From Rhodobacter viridis (GTDB lineage: Bacteria; Pseudomonadota; Alphaproteobacteria; Rhodobacterales; Rhodobacteraceae): a DNA stretch of 41,688 nt. Location of the stretch: positions 1-41,688 of the forward strand of contig NZ_QJTK01000021.1 in assembly GCF_003217355.1 (NCBI RefSeq), read 5' to 3'. Below are positions 15,878 to 24,600 of this stretch, one piece after another; positions within the stretch are counted from its first letter, which is position 1; every line of letters begins with the position of its first letter. A program made the translations under genes and the position numbers. Under the pieces are notes generated by a model, which was given only the letters and a program-made list of their open reading frames with translations, had not been told where the DNA came from and made no database searches.

Positions 15878-17980
15878 ATGACGATGCAGACGCTTTTCAC
15901 GATCGGGCTGGACATTCAGGGCACCGATGGCCCGGATTACAAATCAGGAACCGCCGGGGCCGACACGATCTCGGGCTATGGCGGCGAGGATACGTTGCTG
16001 GGCAATGGCGGAGATGACGTGATCTATGCCGGGGACGGGGTCGACAGTGTCGATGGCGGCTCGGGCAATGACACGATCAATGCCGGGATCGGCAATGATT
16101 TCGTACAGGGCGGGGCCGGGGCCGACAGCATCGACGGCGAGTTGGGCGACGACACGCTTTACGGCGGCGGCGGCAACGATTTCTTCCGCGGGTCGGTCGG
16201 CAACGATGTCATCCGTGGCGGCGATGGCACGGATGAATACTGGTCGTCCGGGGTGGATCTGCACTGGCTGATGCTCGATGCGGCGACCTCGATCGAAGTG
16301 CTGTCGGGCGGCTTGGTCCGTGGCGGCGCGGGCGACGATCTCTTCGACATCACCGGCATCCAGACGTTTTCAAACGCCGGCACTTTCTGGCTGGGCGGGG
16401 GAAACGACAGCTTCCGCGGCTGTGCGCTGGCCGAAAATGTCGAAGCCGGCGACGGCAACGACAGTCTGAGCGGCAATGACGGCCGCGATACGCTGCTGGG
16501 CGGTGTCGGCAACGACACCCTTGTGGGCGGCGCGGGCGAAGACATTCTCGATGGTGGCTATGATGACGATCTCGTGCAGGGCGGCCTTGGCAACGACACG
16601 TTCCTGTCCTGCGTGGGCACCGATACCCTGCGCGGCGGCGACGGTACGGATACGTTCGACGACAATTGGATCGGAATCTGGCGGCTCCGACTCGATGCGG
16701 CTGCCTCGATCGAGATCTATCAGAGTTCCGACACCTGGGGGACAAGCCTCTCCGACAGGATCGACCTGACCGGGATCAGCAGTTTCGGCAATTCGAACCG
16801 GTTCTTTCTGATCGACGGCAACGACACGTTCCACGGCTCCGATCTGGCCGAGACGGTGACAGGCGGAAGCGGGAACGACCTGCTCATCGGCAATGGCGGG
16901 TCGGATACGCTTTCGGGCGATGACGGCAACGACCGGCTCTGGGGCGGTGACGGCAATGACAGTCTCGACGGCGGCTTCGGCGATGACGACCTGCAGGGGG
17001 GCGCGGGCAATGACACCCTGGTGTCGTCCCTCGGCGAAGACCGCTATGCGGGCGGCGGCGGCACGGACCGGTTTCAGGTCGGGGCAACGCTGCATCATGT
17101 GATCCTCGATGCCGCCGCCTCGATCGAGGTCTTCGATGGTTATGCGAACTGGGGCACCGCCACGGTCGATGTGATCGATCTGAGCGGGATCAGCAGCTAT
17201 GCGCAGTCGAACACGTTCCATCTCGAGGCCGGGGCGGACAGGTTCCTTGGCTCCCGCGTGGCGGACTCGGTCGAGGGCGGAAGCGGCGCCGACCGGCTGA
17301 GCGGTGGCAGCGGCAATGATACGCTTTCCGGTGACAGCGAGAATGACACGCTGACGGGGGGCGCCGGACGCGACAGCCTGATCGGCGGGACGGGGGGCCA
17401 TGACTGCGCAAGCTATGCCGATGCGACGGCGGGGGTGACGGCCGATTTGACCCATCCCGCGGCCAACAGCGGCTTTGCGCTGGGCGACAGTTACGGCGGG
17501 ATCGAGGATCTGGAGGGCTCATCCTATGGCGACACGCTGCGCGGGTCGGCGACGGCGAACCGGTTGACCGGGAGCGCAGGGGCAGACCTGCTCGACGGCG
17601 CGAGCGGAGCGGATTGGCTGGTCGGAGGTGCTGGCACCGACACCCTCATCGGCGGGGCGGGAGCAGATACATTCGTGATCTCGACCGCGCTTGGGCCGTC
17701 GAATGTCGACCTGTTTCAGGACTTCACCGTGACGCTGGACCGGATTGCGCTCGACTCGTCACTTTTCCCGGGGCTTGCCCTCGGAGATCTCGCGGCCGAT
17801 GCCTTCGTTCTGTTTGCCTCGTTCTCGGAAGCGACGACACCGGAGCAGCGGATCCTCTACGACGCGACCACCGGGCATCTCTTTTACGATGCCGATGGAT
17901 CGGGCGAGGCTCCGATGATTTTGCTGGCCTCGCTTCCCGGCAGGCTTGATCTGACGGCGGATCAGGTCATGGTGATCTGA
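15878..17980 (+). CDS. RTX calcium-binding secreted protein
   Basis: The 700-residue protein consists almost wholly of glycine-rich nonapeptide repeats (GGxGxDxxx), which form calcium-filled parallel beta-rolls. It has no Sec signal; export through a type I system is expected from the C-terminal segment. Three tandem modules of about 138 residues are visible, each with an RTX block followed by a non-RTX spacer marked by LDAAxSIEV (residues 133, 272, 410) and IDLTGISSF-like strands. After the last RTX block comes a serralysin-like end: GADTFVISTALGPS, DRIALDSSLFPGL, LFYDADGSG and LTADQVMVI. No protease or lipase domain is seen, so it is probably structural or adhesive. No T1SS genes are nearby. 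Confidence 0.92.
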   Translation: MTMQTLFTIGLDIQGTDGPDYKSGTAGADTISGYGGEDTLLGNGGDDVIYAGDGVDSVDGGSGNDTINAGIGNDFVQGGAGADSIDGELGDDTLYGGGGNDFFRGSVGNDVIRGGDGTDEYWSSGVDLHWLMLDAATSIEVLSGGLVRGGAGDDLFDITGIQTFSNAGTFWLGGGNDSFRGCALAENVEAGDGNDSLSGNDGRDTLLGGVGNDTLVGGAGEDILDGGYDDDLVQGGLGNDTFLSCVGTDTLRGGDGTDTFDDNWIGIWRLRLDAAASIEIYQSSDTWGTSLSDRIDLTGISSFGNSNRFFLIDGNDTFHGSDLAETVTGGSGNDLLIGNGGSDTLSGDDGNDRLWGGDGNDSLDGGFGDDDLQGGAGNDTLVSSLGEDRYAGGGGTDRFQVGATLHHVILDAAASIEVFDGYANWGTATVDVIDLSGISSYAQSNTFHLEAGADRFLGSRVADSVEGGSGADRLSGGSGNDTLSGDSENDTLTGGAGRDSLIGGTGGHDCASYADATAGVTADLTHPAANSGFALGDSYGGIEDLEGSSYGDTLRGSATANRLTGSAGADLLDGASGADWLVGGAGTDTLIGGAGADTFVISTALGPSNVDLFQDFTVTLDRIALDSSLFPGLALGDLAADAFVLFASFSEATTPEQRILYDATTGHLFYDADGSGEAPMILLASLPGRLDLTADQVMVI

Positions 17981-17990
17981 CGCAGGCAAG

Positions 17991-18014
17991 GCGGCGGATT
18001 TTCGGATCCGCCGC
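17991..18014 (+). terminator. Hairpin after RTX gene
   Basis: GCGGCGGAT and ATCCGCCGC form a perfect 9-bp stem around TTTCGG, 10 bp after the stop. It is followed by AACTTTG, so the T tract is poor. Confidence 0.6.
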
Positions 18015-18100
18015 AACTTTGCCCGGTGCACCTTCGCCGCGTGGCCCCCGCTGCAGCATCGGGAATGGAATTTTTTCCGCAAGAATCCGGCGATAGCCTC

Positions 18101-18129
18101 TGGACAGCCCCCGCGCCCTCGTCTAGTAA
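18101..18129 (+). promoter_or_regulatory. Putative tRNA-Phe promoter
   Basis: TGGACA (18101-18106), a 17-base spacer and TAGTAA (18124-18129) precede the tRNA by 44 bp, a fitting position for a tRNA promoter with a short 5' leader. Confidence 0.5.
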
Positions 18130-18173
18130 GCGCGCACCAACATTGGTTCGGCTCGACTGTCGAAGCAACCTGT

Positions 18174-18249
18174 GCCCAGATAGCTCAGTTGGTAGAGCAG
18201 CGGATTGAAAATCCGCGTGTCGCTGGTTCGATTCCGGCTCTGGGCACCA
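18174..18249 (+). tRNA. tRNA-Phe (anticodon GAA)
   Basis: The 76-base cloverleaf has an acceptor stem GCCCAGA/TCTGGGC, D-arm TAGCTCAGTTGGTAGAGCA, anticodon stem GCGGA/TCCGC around the loop TTGAAAA (anticodon GAA), TpsiC loop GGTTCGATTCC and an encoded CCA. It is intact although a mobile element is integrated at its 3' end. Confidence 0.98.
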
Positions 18250-18258
18250 CTTAAATCC
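18205..18258 (+). repeat. Attachment site repeat (attL side, in tRNA-Phe)
   Basis: A 54-bp segment, from the anticodon loop of tRNA-Phe through CCA and nine bases beyond (ending CTTAAATCC), is repeated exactly at 38682-38735. The integrase gene lies 22 bp inside. This is the classic product of site-specific integration into a tRNA gene. Confidence 0.95.
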
Positions 18259-18280
18259 CTGAAATCGCTAGGTTTTGTTT

Positions 18281-19393
18281 TCATTCCGATTTACCTTTCG
18301 GTTCGGGTTTGACGCTCTTGGCGGAAGGTTTGACAATCCGCGCCCGCCGCGCGTTCTCGGTTTCGAGAGTCGCCATCGTCTCGCGGTTCTTCGCTGCAAG
18401 GTTGGCAGAGCGCGAATAGTGCCTCGCCATTGACAGGGTTTTCTGCCCCAAAAGGTCGGCGATGCGGCGTTCGTCCAGCCCCGCCTCGCGCAGCGTGGTA
18501 GCCACGGTGTGGCGCAGGCCCTTGAGGGTGAGGCCCGGCTGGATCAGCCCCTCGGCCTCTAGCCCCGTCTTGAAGCGGTGCCAGACGGTGGAAAACCCGT
18601 TGTAGGTCCATTGCTCGCCCCGTGAATTGGCCAGCAGGGCGGGCGCGTCGTGCTGCGGTGCCTGTTTCAGGGCCGCGTGCAACGTGGGGCCGATGGGAAT
18701 GGCGACTTCGACCCCGGTCTTGCCCCGCACGCCCCAGATAGTTTCCCCATCGATCTGGTCGCGCCGAAGGTTCAGCGCATCGGAGGGATCGAGGCCGGTG
18801 TTCATCAGGACGGCCAGAACCACCCTCACATGCGGGGGCGCGTGTTCCAAGACGATGTCGCACTCCTCCGGCTCCCACGGGCGGTTGGCATAGGCGAGCT
18901 TCGCGGGGCGGGGCTTCGGGATCACGCCGGTGGCGAAGTTGGCGGAGATCAGGCCCTTGGGGATGGCAAAGCGGAAGACCTCGCTGAGGAAGGTCCGCAG
19001 CATGTTTGCACGGCGCCAGCCGATCTTCTGCGCGGCCTTGTCGTGGATGCCTGCGACAAGTGGCGTGTCGATGGTGTGGATGGGGGTGTCGCGGATGGGC
19101 TCGAGAAAGTCGGCGCATTGCCGGTAGTCGCGCCGCGTCGCAGGGGCGAGATTCTTGAAATGCTCGGTCTCGTAATAGGACTGGATCAGCCCGCCCAACG
19201 TGCCGACCTTTGGTGCCTTCGCCTTGTTTGCCTCGGCGATGGCGGTGATCTTCTCGCATTCGGTGAAAAAGGCGGCCGATCCAATCGGGGCTTTCAAAAG
19301 GTCGATTTTCTGGCCGGTCTCGCGGTGGTAGCAGCGCATCCGACCGTGGCGATCCTTGAAGATCTTGAAGCCCTTGATGCGCACCGTTGTCAT
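18281..19393 (-). CDS. Tyrosine-family site-specific integrase
   Basis: The 370-residue recombinase catalyses integration and excision at tRNA-Phe. It has an N-terminal arm-type region, a SAM-like core-binding domain (about 70-165, GGLIQSYYETEHFKNLAP to GVIPKPRP) and a C-terminal catalytic domain. Seen in that domain: NTGLDPSDALNLRRDQID, RGKTGVEVAIPI with the beta-hairpin Lys, LKGLRHTVATTLREAG with catalytic Arg II, and LGQKTLSMARHYS with the Tyr nucleophile (about 325). The usual first Arg (TGLR) is Asp, and the two His positions (HxLR, LGH) are Lys and Gln, substitutions I note as unusual. Position beside attL supports the role. Confidence 0.92.
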   Translation of the reverse strand: MTTVRIKGFKIFKDRHGRMRCYHRETGQKIDLLKAPIGSAAFFTECEKITAIAEANKAKAPKVGTLGGLIQSYYETEHFKNLAPATRRDYRQCADFLEPIRDTPIHTIDTPLVAGIHDKAAQKIGWRRANMLRTFLSEVFRFAIPKGLISANFATGVIPKPRPAKLAYANRPWEPEECDIVLEHAPPHVRVVLAVLMNTGLDPSDALNLRRDQIDGETIWGVRGKTGVEVAIPIGPTLHAALKQAPQHDAPALLANSRGEQWTYNGFSTVWHRFKTGLEAEGLIQPGLTLKGLRHTVATTLREAGLDERRIADLLGQKTLSMARHYSRSANLAAKNRETMATLETENARRARIVKPSAKSVKPEPKGKSE

Positions 19394-19629
19394 CAGAGGC
19401 GCGCCAGGATGGCGTCGTGCGTTGTGGCCTGCGTGCCGGTCTTCACATCGTCGATCCAGAGATCAAGGTCGCGCTTGTCCCAGAGCAGCACGCCCTGGCG
19501 CAGCTGGATCGGCTGCACCGGGCAGGCGATCTTGAAGTGCTTGACGGGAAGGCCTGCATAGCTGGCCGCCTCCGTCTCCTTGAACATGCGCTTTTCGATC
19601 ACGCTGATGTTGAGATTGGTTGTCGACAT
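19393..19629 (-). CDS. Small AlpA/excisionase-like protein
   Basis: The 78-residue protein starts MSTTNLNISVIEKRMFKE. ETEAASYAGLPVKHFKIACP followed by VLLWDKRDLDLWIDDVK is a winged-helix layout like AlpA or MerR-type excisionases, which bend attachment-site DNA and favour excision. The ATG at 19629 follows GAGGCGA. Its stop overlaps the integrase start (TGATG), so both are made from one message, as is common for xis-int pairs. A longer frame to 19719 overlaps the next gene and was rejected. Confidence 0.75.
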   Translation of the reverse strand: MSTTNLNISVIEKRMFKETEAASYAGLPVKHFKIACPVQPIQLRQGVLLWDKRDLDLWIDDVKTGTQATTHDAILARL

Positions 19630-19639
19630 GGGCTTCGCC

Positions 19640-19912
19640 TCATTCCTTGCCGGTTTGCAGGTCTGCCCGGCCGACAGGTTGACCGTCGACATGGGCAGCA
19701 GTCTGGTTGTTTGCATCATTGCCTGTGTGCCCGGCTGCCCGTGTGGCGGTTTGCCGGAACTTCTCCCAGCCGCTCATCGTCAGCAGGCGGGTTTTGGGTG
19801 ATATCGCGAGGTATTCCAGCCGCCCCTCGTTCATCAGCGCACGAATTTGCGTGACGCTGATGCCGACAGCCTGGCTGAGTTCTCTGGGCGAGAACAGCTT
19901 TTCCTGAGACAA
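19640..19912 (-). CDS. Small helix-turn-helix DNA-binding protein
   Basis: The 90-residue protein contains EKLFSPRELSQAVGISVTQI and ALMNEGRLEYLAISPKTRLLT, a MerR-like DNA-binding fold with a wing, followed by a polar tail. I chose a TTG start at 19912, because a perfect AAGGAG lies 6 bases upstream; a GTG at 19939 in the same frame has no such signal and would place AAGGAG inside the gene. It ends 10 bp before the AlpA-like gene. It is probably a second recombination directionality factor or regulator, transcribed away from the xre gene. Confidence 0.65.
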   Translation of the reverse strand: MSQEKLFSPRELSQAVGISVTQIRALMNEGRLEYLAISPKTRLLTMSGWEKFRQTATRAAGHTGNDANNQTAAHVDGQPVGRADLQTGKE

Positions 19913-19945
19913 AACTATCTCCTTTTCGTAAGATGGCACGAATCT

Positions 19946-19974
19946 TCAAGTGCCACCCTAGGGACGGCACTTGA
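19946..19974. promoter_or_regulatory. Inverted repeat 1 in divergent control region
   Basis: TCAAGTGCC and GGCACTTGA (perfect 9-bp arms) flank an 11-base centre (ACCCTAGGGAC) that is itself nearly palindromic. It lies 34 bp upstream of the HTH gene on the reverse strand and is a good operator candidate for the divergent Xre protein. Confidence 0.6.
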
Positions 19975-19993
19975 GGGCGATGAGAAACAAAGA

Positions 19994-20026
19994 CGTTCAA
20001 ATGTGCGTTTAGCATTCATTTGAACG
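19994..20026. promoter_or_regulatory. Inverted repeat 2 in divergent control region
   Basis: CGTTCAAATG and CATTTGAACG (perfect 10-bp arms, 13-base spacer) lie 26 bp before the xre start. A further half-site-like TTGAACG is at 20043. The arms share TTCAA/TTGAA with repeat 1, consistent with binding by one regulator. Confidence 0.6.
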
Positions 20027-20052
20027 CAACTGCAAGTGGTCTTGAACGAAAG

Positions 20053-20475
20053 ATGGCACAACGCCCCTACGACTATCTGACGGCGCTTGGGGCGCGGCTT
20101 GCGATCACACGCAACGAACTCGGCATATCGCAGGCGAAAATGGCCGAATCCCTAGGGATGTCGCTGCGGGCCTACCAAAGCTACGAACTGGGCAAGCGTT
20201 CGATCCCCGTCGAGGCGCTGGTTGAGCTGCACCGCCGGTTTCAGGTCGACCTGTCGTGGGTCCTTCTGGGGATGGAGGCTGCCCGTCCGGGACATGATCT
20301 CGCTGCGCTTGAGCGGTTCGAGGTCGCCTTGGACAAGTTCCTTACCTCATCCGACATTCGACTGAAAAGCGAAAAGCGCGGGGCCATCGTGGCCCGCTGG
20401 TATCGGTCTCTCCTCGAAGGAAAGCCGATCGACATGGACGATGTCCGTACCTGGATAGAACTACTCACGGAGTGA
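20053..20475 (+). CDS. Xre-type HTH transcriptional repressor
   Basis: The 140-residue protein has an N-terminal helix-turn-helix of the Cro/C1 type: LGARLAITRNELGISQAKMAESLGMS, then AYQSYELGKRSIPVEAL, through about residue 75. A helical C-terminal part (about 85-140) probably dimerises. Gene order (divergent from the recombination genes, with palindromes between) is that of a phage-type master repressor keeping excision off. I took ATG 20053; TTG 20020 would extend it into the palindrome. It overlaps the next gene by four bases (GTGA). Confidence 0.85.
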   Translation: MAQRPYDYLTALGARLAITRNELGISQAKMAESLGMSLRAYQSYELGKRSIPVEALVELHRRFQVDLSWVLLGMEAARPGHDLAALERFEVALDKFLTSSDIRLKSEKRGAIVARWYRSLLEGKPIDMDDVRTWIELLTE

Positions 20476-20897
20476 AACGAGTGCTGGAAGCCTCCCCGCG
20501 GTGGAACCGCCAACGACTGGCGGTTCTTGAAGCCGCTGACTTTGAACTCAAGCGGTTGTTTGCCGTTTTGTATTTGATTTCATCTACTTCAGCTCTGATC
20601 TATATGTCCGGATGGCTGCGCTTCAACTTGTTTGACCTTCCCGTTGGCCCTCTGTCTAACGGCACAATTATGGCATTGACCTTGACCGCAATAGCCGGGC
20701 TGCTCCAAGCAGTGATGCTGCCGGCAGTTGCGGTCGCCCTCGGGGTCGAACGGCTGCTGCAACGCCGCATTGGCTCCCTCGACCGACGTGAAGCACGGCT
20801 CAAGCATCACCCCTTGCATGAACTACAAGCCCTGCCAAACTACTGGGAAGAGGTTGGGGACGCACATGGGAAGTATCACGATCAGCAAATTGGATGA
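20472..20897 (+). CDS. Small two-helix membrane protein, unknown
   Basis: The 141-residue protein from GTG 20472 starts MKRVLEASPRWNRQ. It has two hydrophobic stretches, LFAVLYLISSTSALIYMSGWL (about 29-49) and TIMALTLTAIAGLLQAVMLP (about 65-84), and a charged C-terminal tail with RRIGSLDRREARLKHHP. It is coupled to xre by a 4-base overlap. No family recognised. In this place it may be a membrane sensor or effector for the element, but that is speculation. Confidence 0.6.
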   Translation: MKRVLEASPRWNRQRLAVLEAADFELKRLFAVLYLISSTSALIYMSGWLRFNLFDLPVGPLSNGTIMALTLTAIAGLLQAVMLPAVAVALGVERLLQRRIGSLDRREARLKHHPLHELQALPNYWEEVGDAHGKYHDQQIG

Positions 20898-21117
20898 CGA
20901 CTTTGAAAGCCGCCTCCGACTTAGGGCGGCGAAACATGGGCGAAGCATGGAAGACGAGGCAAGGGATATCCTCCAGGAGGCTCTCTCTGTACAAGTCAAC
21001 ACGTCCAACCCCCGTCATCTTGGTGAGAGGATACACGCCCGGTTTGCGGCGGTCGGAGGTCTGGAATTACAGCACTCAAGATCCATCGCCACGGGCCCTG
21101 CCAAGTTATTCACATAG
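20866..21117 (+). CDS. FitA-like ribbon-helix-helix antitoxin (no toxin)
   Basis: The 83-residue protein begins MGSITISKLDDDFESRLR, with LRAAKHGRSMEDEARDILQ and HLGERIHARFAAVGGLELQ, the full FitA/VapB ribbon-helix-helix pattern. FitA normally binds and inhibits the PIN-domain ribonuclease FitB and represses their operon. No PIN-domain gene follows. The last 15 residues (HSRSIATGPAKLFT) do not resemble the usual acidic/proline-rich toxin-binding end, so the end may be altered by the deletion that removed the toxin. It overlaps the membrane-protein gene by 32 bases. Confidence 0.8.
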   Translation: MGSITISKLDDDFESRLRLRAAKHGRSMEDEARDILQEALSVQVNTSNPRHLGERIHARFAAVGGLELQHSRSIATGPAKLFT

Positions 21118-21404
21118 CTCTTGGGCGCGACCACACAGCGTCAAGCCCACAGCAAGGTTGAGGCATGTGGCATCTCTCCCAGCAATTCGCACACCCCCTC
21201 CTGCTCACGCCCTCTGTCTCTCGACAAAAATGTAGCGAGGGTAGATCAACAAATACTTGATTTTATTATAGAATTTAGGAGGTTTGGGCGAGCTTTGCAG
21301 TGATGAGTTGGCACGCGTGGCAGCTGCTGCACCCCCAAGTGACCATTGCGAGAAAGAGCCATTTCGTCCTAAATGGCTCAACTTCGTTTCAGCGGGGCTT
21401 GAAG
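21118..21404. other. Region between antitoxin genes, no clear gene
   Basis: The 287 bp contain no supportable gene. An AT-rich patch (21240-21275) with TATTATAGAA and then AGGAGG looks like promoter plus ribosome-site remains, but the frames after it (TTG 21284, ATG 21303) have no recognisable product. It may be the scar where toxin genes were lost. Confidence 0.4.
21356..21379. promoter_or_regulatory. Perfect 9-bp inverted repeat before phd
   Basis: GAGCCATTT and AAATGGCTC with a 6-base spacer end 25 bp before the phd-like start. The size and place suit an autoregulatory operator for the antitoxin. No T tract follows, so it is not a typical terminator. Confidence 0.5.
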
Positions 21405-21611
21405 ATGAAGACGATGTCGGCGCGAGAAGCAAAAAACGGGTTTGGTCTTCTGATCGACACCGCGCGTGCGGAGCCGGTGCTGATAGAAAAACACGGACGT
21501 GGCGTTGTGGTGGTCATCTCATTGGAGCAGTTTGAAAGGCTCTCTTTGAGGGCTGGTGGCGGAGGTTTTGCGCTAGAGGATAGCATCGGCTCCAAGGGTG
21601 GCACCCACTAG
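21405..21611 (+). CDS. phd: Phd/YefM-type antitoxin (no toxin)
   Basis: The 68-residue protein MKTMSAREAKNGFGLLID, then EPVLIEKHGRGVVVVISLEQFERL, is a standard Phd/YefM DNA-binding fold. Such proteins repress their own operon and neutralise a RelE, Doc or similar toxin encoded next to them. Here the next gene is the defence helicase, starting 37 bp downstream on the same strand, with no toxin between. It may have been kept as a repressor of the defence operon. The tail (about 20 residues after FERL) is short and Gly-rich. Confidence 0.85.
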   Translation: MKTMSAREAKNGFGLLIDTARAEPVLIEKHGRGVVVVISLEQFERLSLRAGGGGFALEDSIGSKGGTH

Positions 21612-21648
21612 GGCCTCGGGGCGTCTTTGCCGGCGCGTAGCACGTAGT

Positions 21649-24600
21649 ATGAATGATATGGCATTAGGAGTGGACGTGAAAGCGGGACGATCAGGGATCA
21701 AAGATAACCGCAGCAGGGGGGCTGTTCGGGACTTCATCATTGAACGCGCAGTTCCGGCTAGTCGCCTGTCTGTTGTTTCTGCCTATTTCACGACCTTCGC
21801 CTACGACCGTCTACGCGAAACGCTTGATAACGTGGGACATATGCGTTTCTTGTTTGGCGAGCCTAGGTTCTTGAAAGATGCCGACAATGCAGATCTCGTG
21901 CCTCCAGCTTTTTCGTTCGATGAGTCCGGCCTACGCTTGAACGAACAAATCCGTCAGCGGTCGGCCGCTCTACGATGCGCTCGTTGGATCAAAGATCGCG
22001 TCGAAATACGGTCGGTGAAACGCTCGGGTTTGCTACATGGAAAGCTCATTCATGTTGACGATGGTCGACGTCCGCATGCGCTGCTTGGTAGTTCGAACTT
22101 CACGATCAACGGGCTTGGATTGGGTGACTCTCCAAACATCGAACTCAATTTGATTGTCGATAGTGATCGTGACCGCGAGGATCTCCTCGCTTGGTTTGAC
22201 GAGCTATGGAACGACGCCGTACTGACCGAAGACGTGCGCGATGAAGTACTTCGCGCGCTCCAGGCCAGCTACGCTCACGCGACCCCAGAGTTTGTATACT
22301 TCAAGACTCTGCTGCACGTTTTCGGCGACTTCCTTAGCGACCAAGCGGCTGAAGACGCATTGATTCAGCAAACTGCGTTCGAGCAAACTGCAATTTGGCG
22401 CAACTTGTTCGACTTCCAGCGCGATGGTTTGCGCGCCGTTCTCGGGAAAATCGAAAAGCACGGCGGGTGTATACTCGCTGACAGCGTGGGTTTGGGCAAG
22501 ACGTTCACCGCGCTGGCAGTAATCAAGTGGTTCGAGAAGCGCAACAAGAACGTGCTAGTGCTTTGCCCCAAGAAACTTCGCGAGAACTGGACCGACTACC
22601 TTGCAACCAATAACAGCGAGATGAACCCGCTTCGGGAAGACAGATTTGGCTATACTGTTCTGTCTCATACCGATCTTTCGCGTGAGAAGGGCAAGGTCGG
22701 CGATATTGATCTCTCGCGTATCGAATGGGGTAACTATGACCTGGTTGTGATTGACGAATCTCACAACTTCCGAAGTGCAGCTCGGAACAAGACCGTCGGT
22801 GGGCGACGCAGCCGATACGAGCGGCTGATGGACGAGGTGGTCAAGGCAGGGATTTCGACAAAGGTGCTGCTGCTATCGGCAACACCTGTTAACAACGATC
22901 TTAGTGATCTCAAGGCCCAACTCGACCTGATCTCCGCCGACAAAATCGACGGTTTCACTGAACTCGGCGTCCCGAACCTTGGCGCACTGATTGGTGGCGC
23001 AAGACGACGCTTTGCCGATTGGGCGAAGAGCGGCAGCCGAGATGCCGGAGAACTGCTCAACAAACTACCGCCTGCTCTGTTCGGCCTGCTCGACGGCGTG
23101 ACCATCGCGCGTTCGCGCAAGCACGTCGAACGCCACTATGCTGGGTCAATGGAGAAGATTGGCGGGTTCCCGAGACGCGCGGCACCCGAGTCCGTTTTCG
23201 CCAACATCGATGTTCTGGGCGGCTTTCCAGCCTTTGAGGAGGTGGATTCCGCAATTAGCAAACTTGAGCTTGCGCTCTACGGTCCGCTGACATTCGTCTT
23301 GCCTGAGTTTCGCTCTCTCTATGACAAGGGGGGGAATTTTGACCAGGCCAATCGCGAAAAGTATCTCATCGCGATGATGAAGGTCGGTTTCCTGAAGCGC
23401 TTGGAAAGCTCAGTAAGCTCTTTCCGACTGACGATGGATCGAATGATCGCCCGTATCGACCAACGGCTGACGGATATCGAGGTCTTTGATGCGAACGCGG
23501 CCTTCGACATGCCTGCGCCGGACGAGACCGAACTGGATGAAGAATTGGAAGAAGCTTTCGAGGTCGGCGGTGCTTTGAAGTATAGGCTTTCGCATATTGA
23601 TCGTGCGGCGTGGAAGGCGGCGCTGACGCGTGATCGCGACCGTATCGTCGCGCTGACCACAGAAGCGCGAAATGTCACGCCAGATCGCGACGCGAAGCTG
23701 GCACGGCTCAAGGAAATTATTCGGAATAAGGCGAACGAGCCGACGATCAACCTGGACGGTGAAACAAACCGAAAAGTCATTCTGTTCACAGCGTTCACCG
23801 ATACAGCCCGCTATCTGTACGAGGAATTGCTCCCCGTCGCCCGCGAATGCGGGCTACACGCAGCGTTGGTTACAGGCGATGATTGTAAGGCGACCTTCGG
23901 TCGAGCGCGATTTCAGGATGCGTTAGTTAATTTCGCGCCGCGTGCCAAACGCCGTTCCGCAATGCGCGGTACCGAGGCCAATGGTGAAATTGACTTGCTA
24001 ATTGCAACCGACTGTATTTCCGAGGGCCAGAATCTCCAGGATGCTGATCTGCTGGTGAACGTGGACATTCACTGGAATCCGGTCCGCCTCATTCAACGCT
24101 TTGGACGGATTGACCGAATTGGTAGTCGCAACGCAACCATTCAGATGGTCAACTTTTGGCCGACAGAGGACTTGAACAAATACTTGCACCTCAAAGATCG
24201 TGTTGAGTCCCGCATGGCATTGGTTGATCTCTCAGCCACCGGCGACGACGATTTGCTCAACGCTCGTACCGGTGCCGACGTCGACGCACGCTGGCGCGAT
24301 GATCAACTCTTGAGACTAAAGGATGAAGCCTTCGACCTAGAGGAAACCGGAGGCGGCGTGACCCTTTCCGATTTCGCGCTTGACGATTTTCGCGCAGACC
24401 TTCTTGGTTTTGCTCGCGCCAACGAGCAGGCATTACGCGACGCTCCGCTCGGACTGCACGCGGTCGTCCCCAACGTATTCGAGGGTGGTACCCTCGAAAC
24501 CGGCGTCATCTTCTGCCTGCGTCGTCGTCCACCAGATCCGAATCCAGAACAGGCGAAGATCAACCCTCTCGATCCGCACTATTTGGTCTACGTGAAGGAC

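Noticed and set aside
15900-17700. CRISPR-like repeat array
   Set aside because: The short GC-rich repeats are in-frame RTX nonapeptide codons, not regular repeats with unique spacers.
20866-21611. Complete toxin-antitoxin modules (FitAB or Phd-Doc)
   Set aside because: No PIN, Doc or RelE-like toxin frame is present on either strand between or after the antitoxins.
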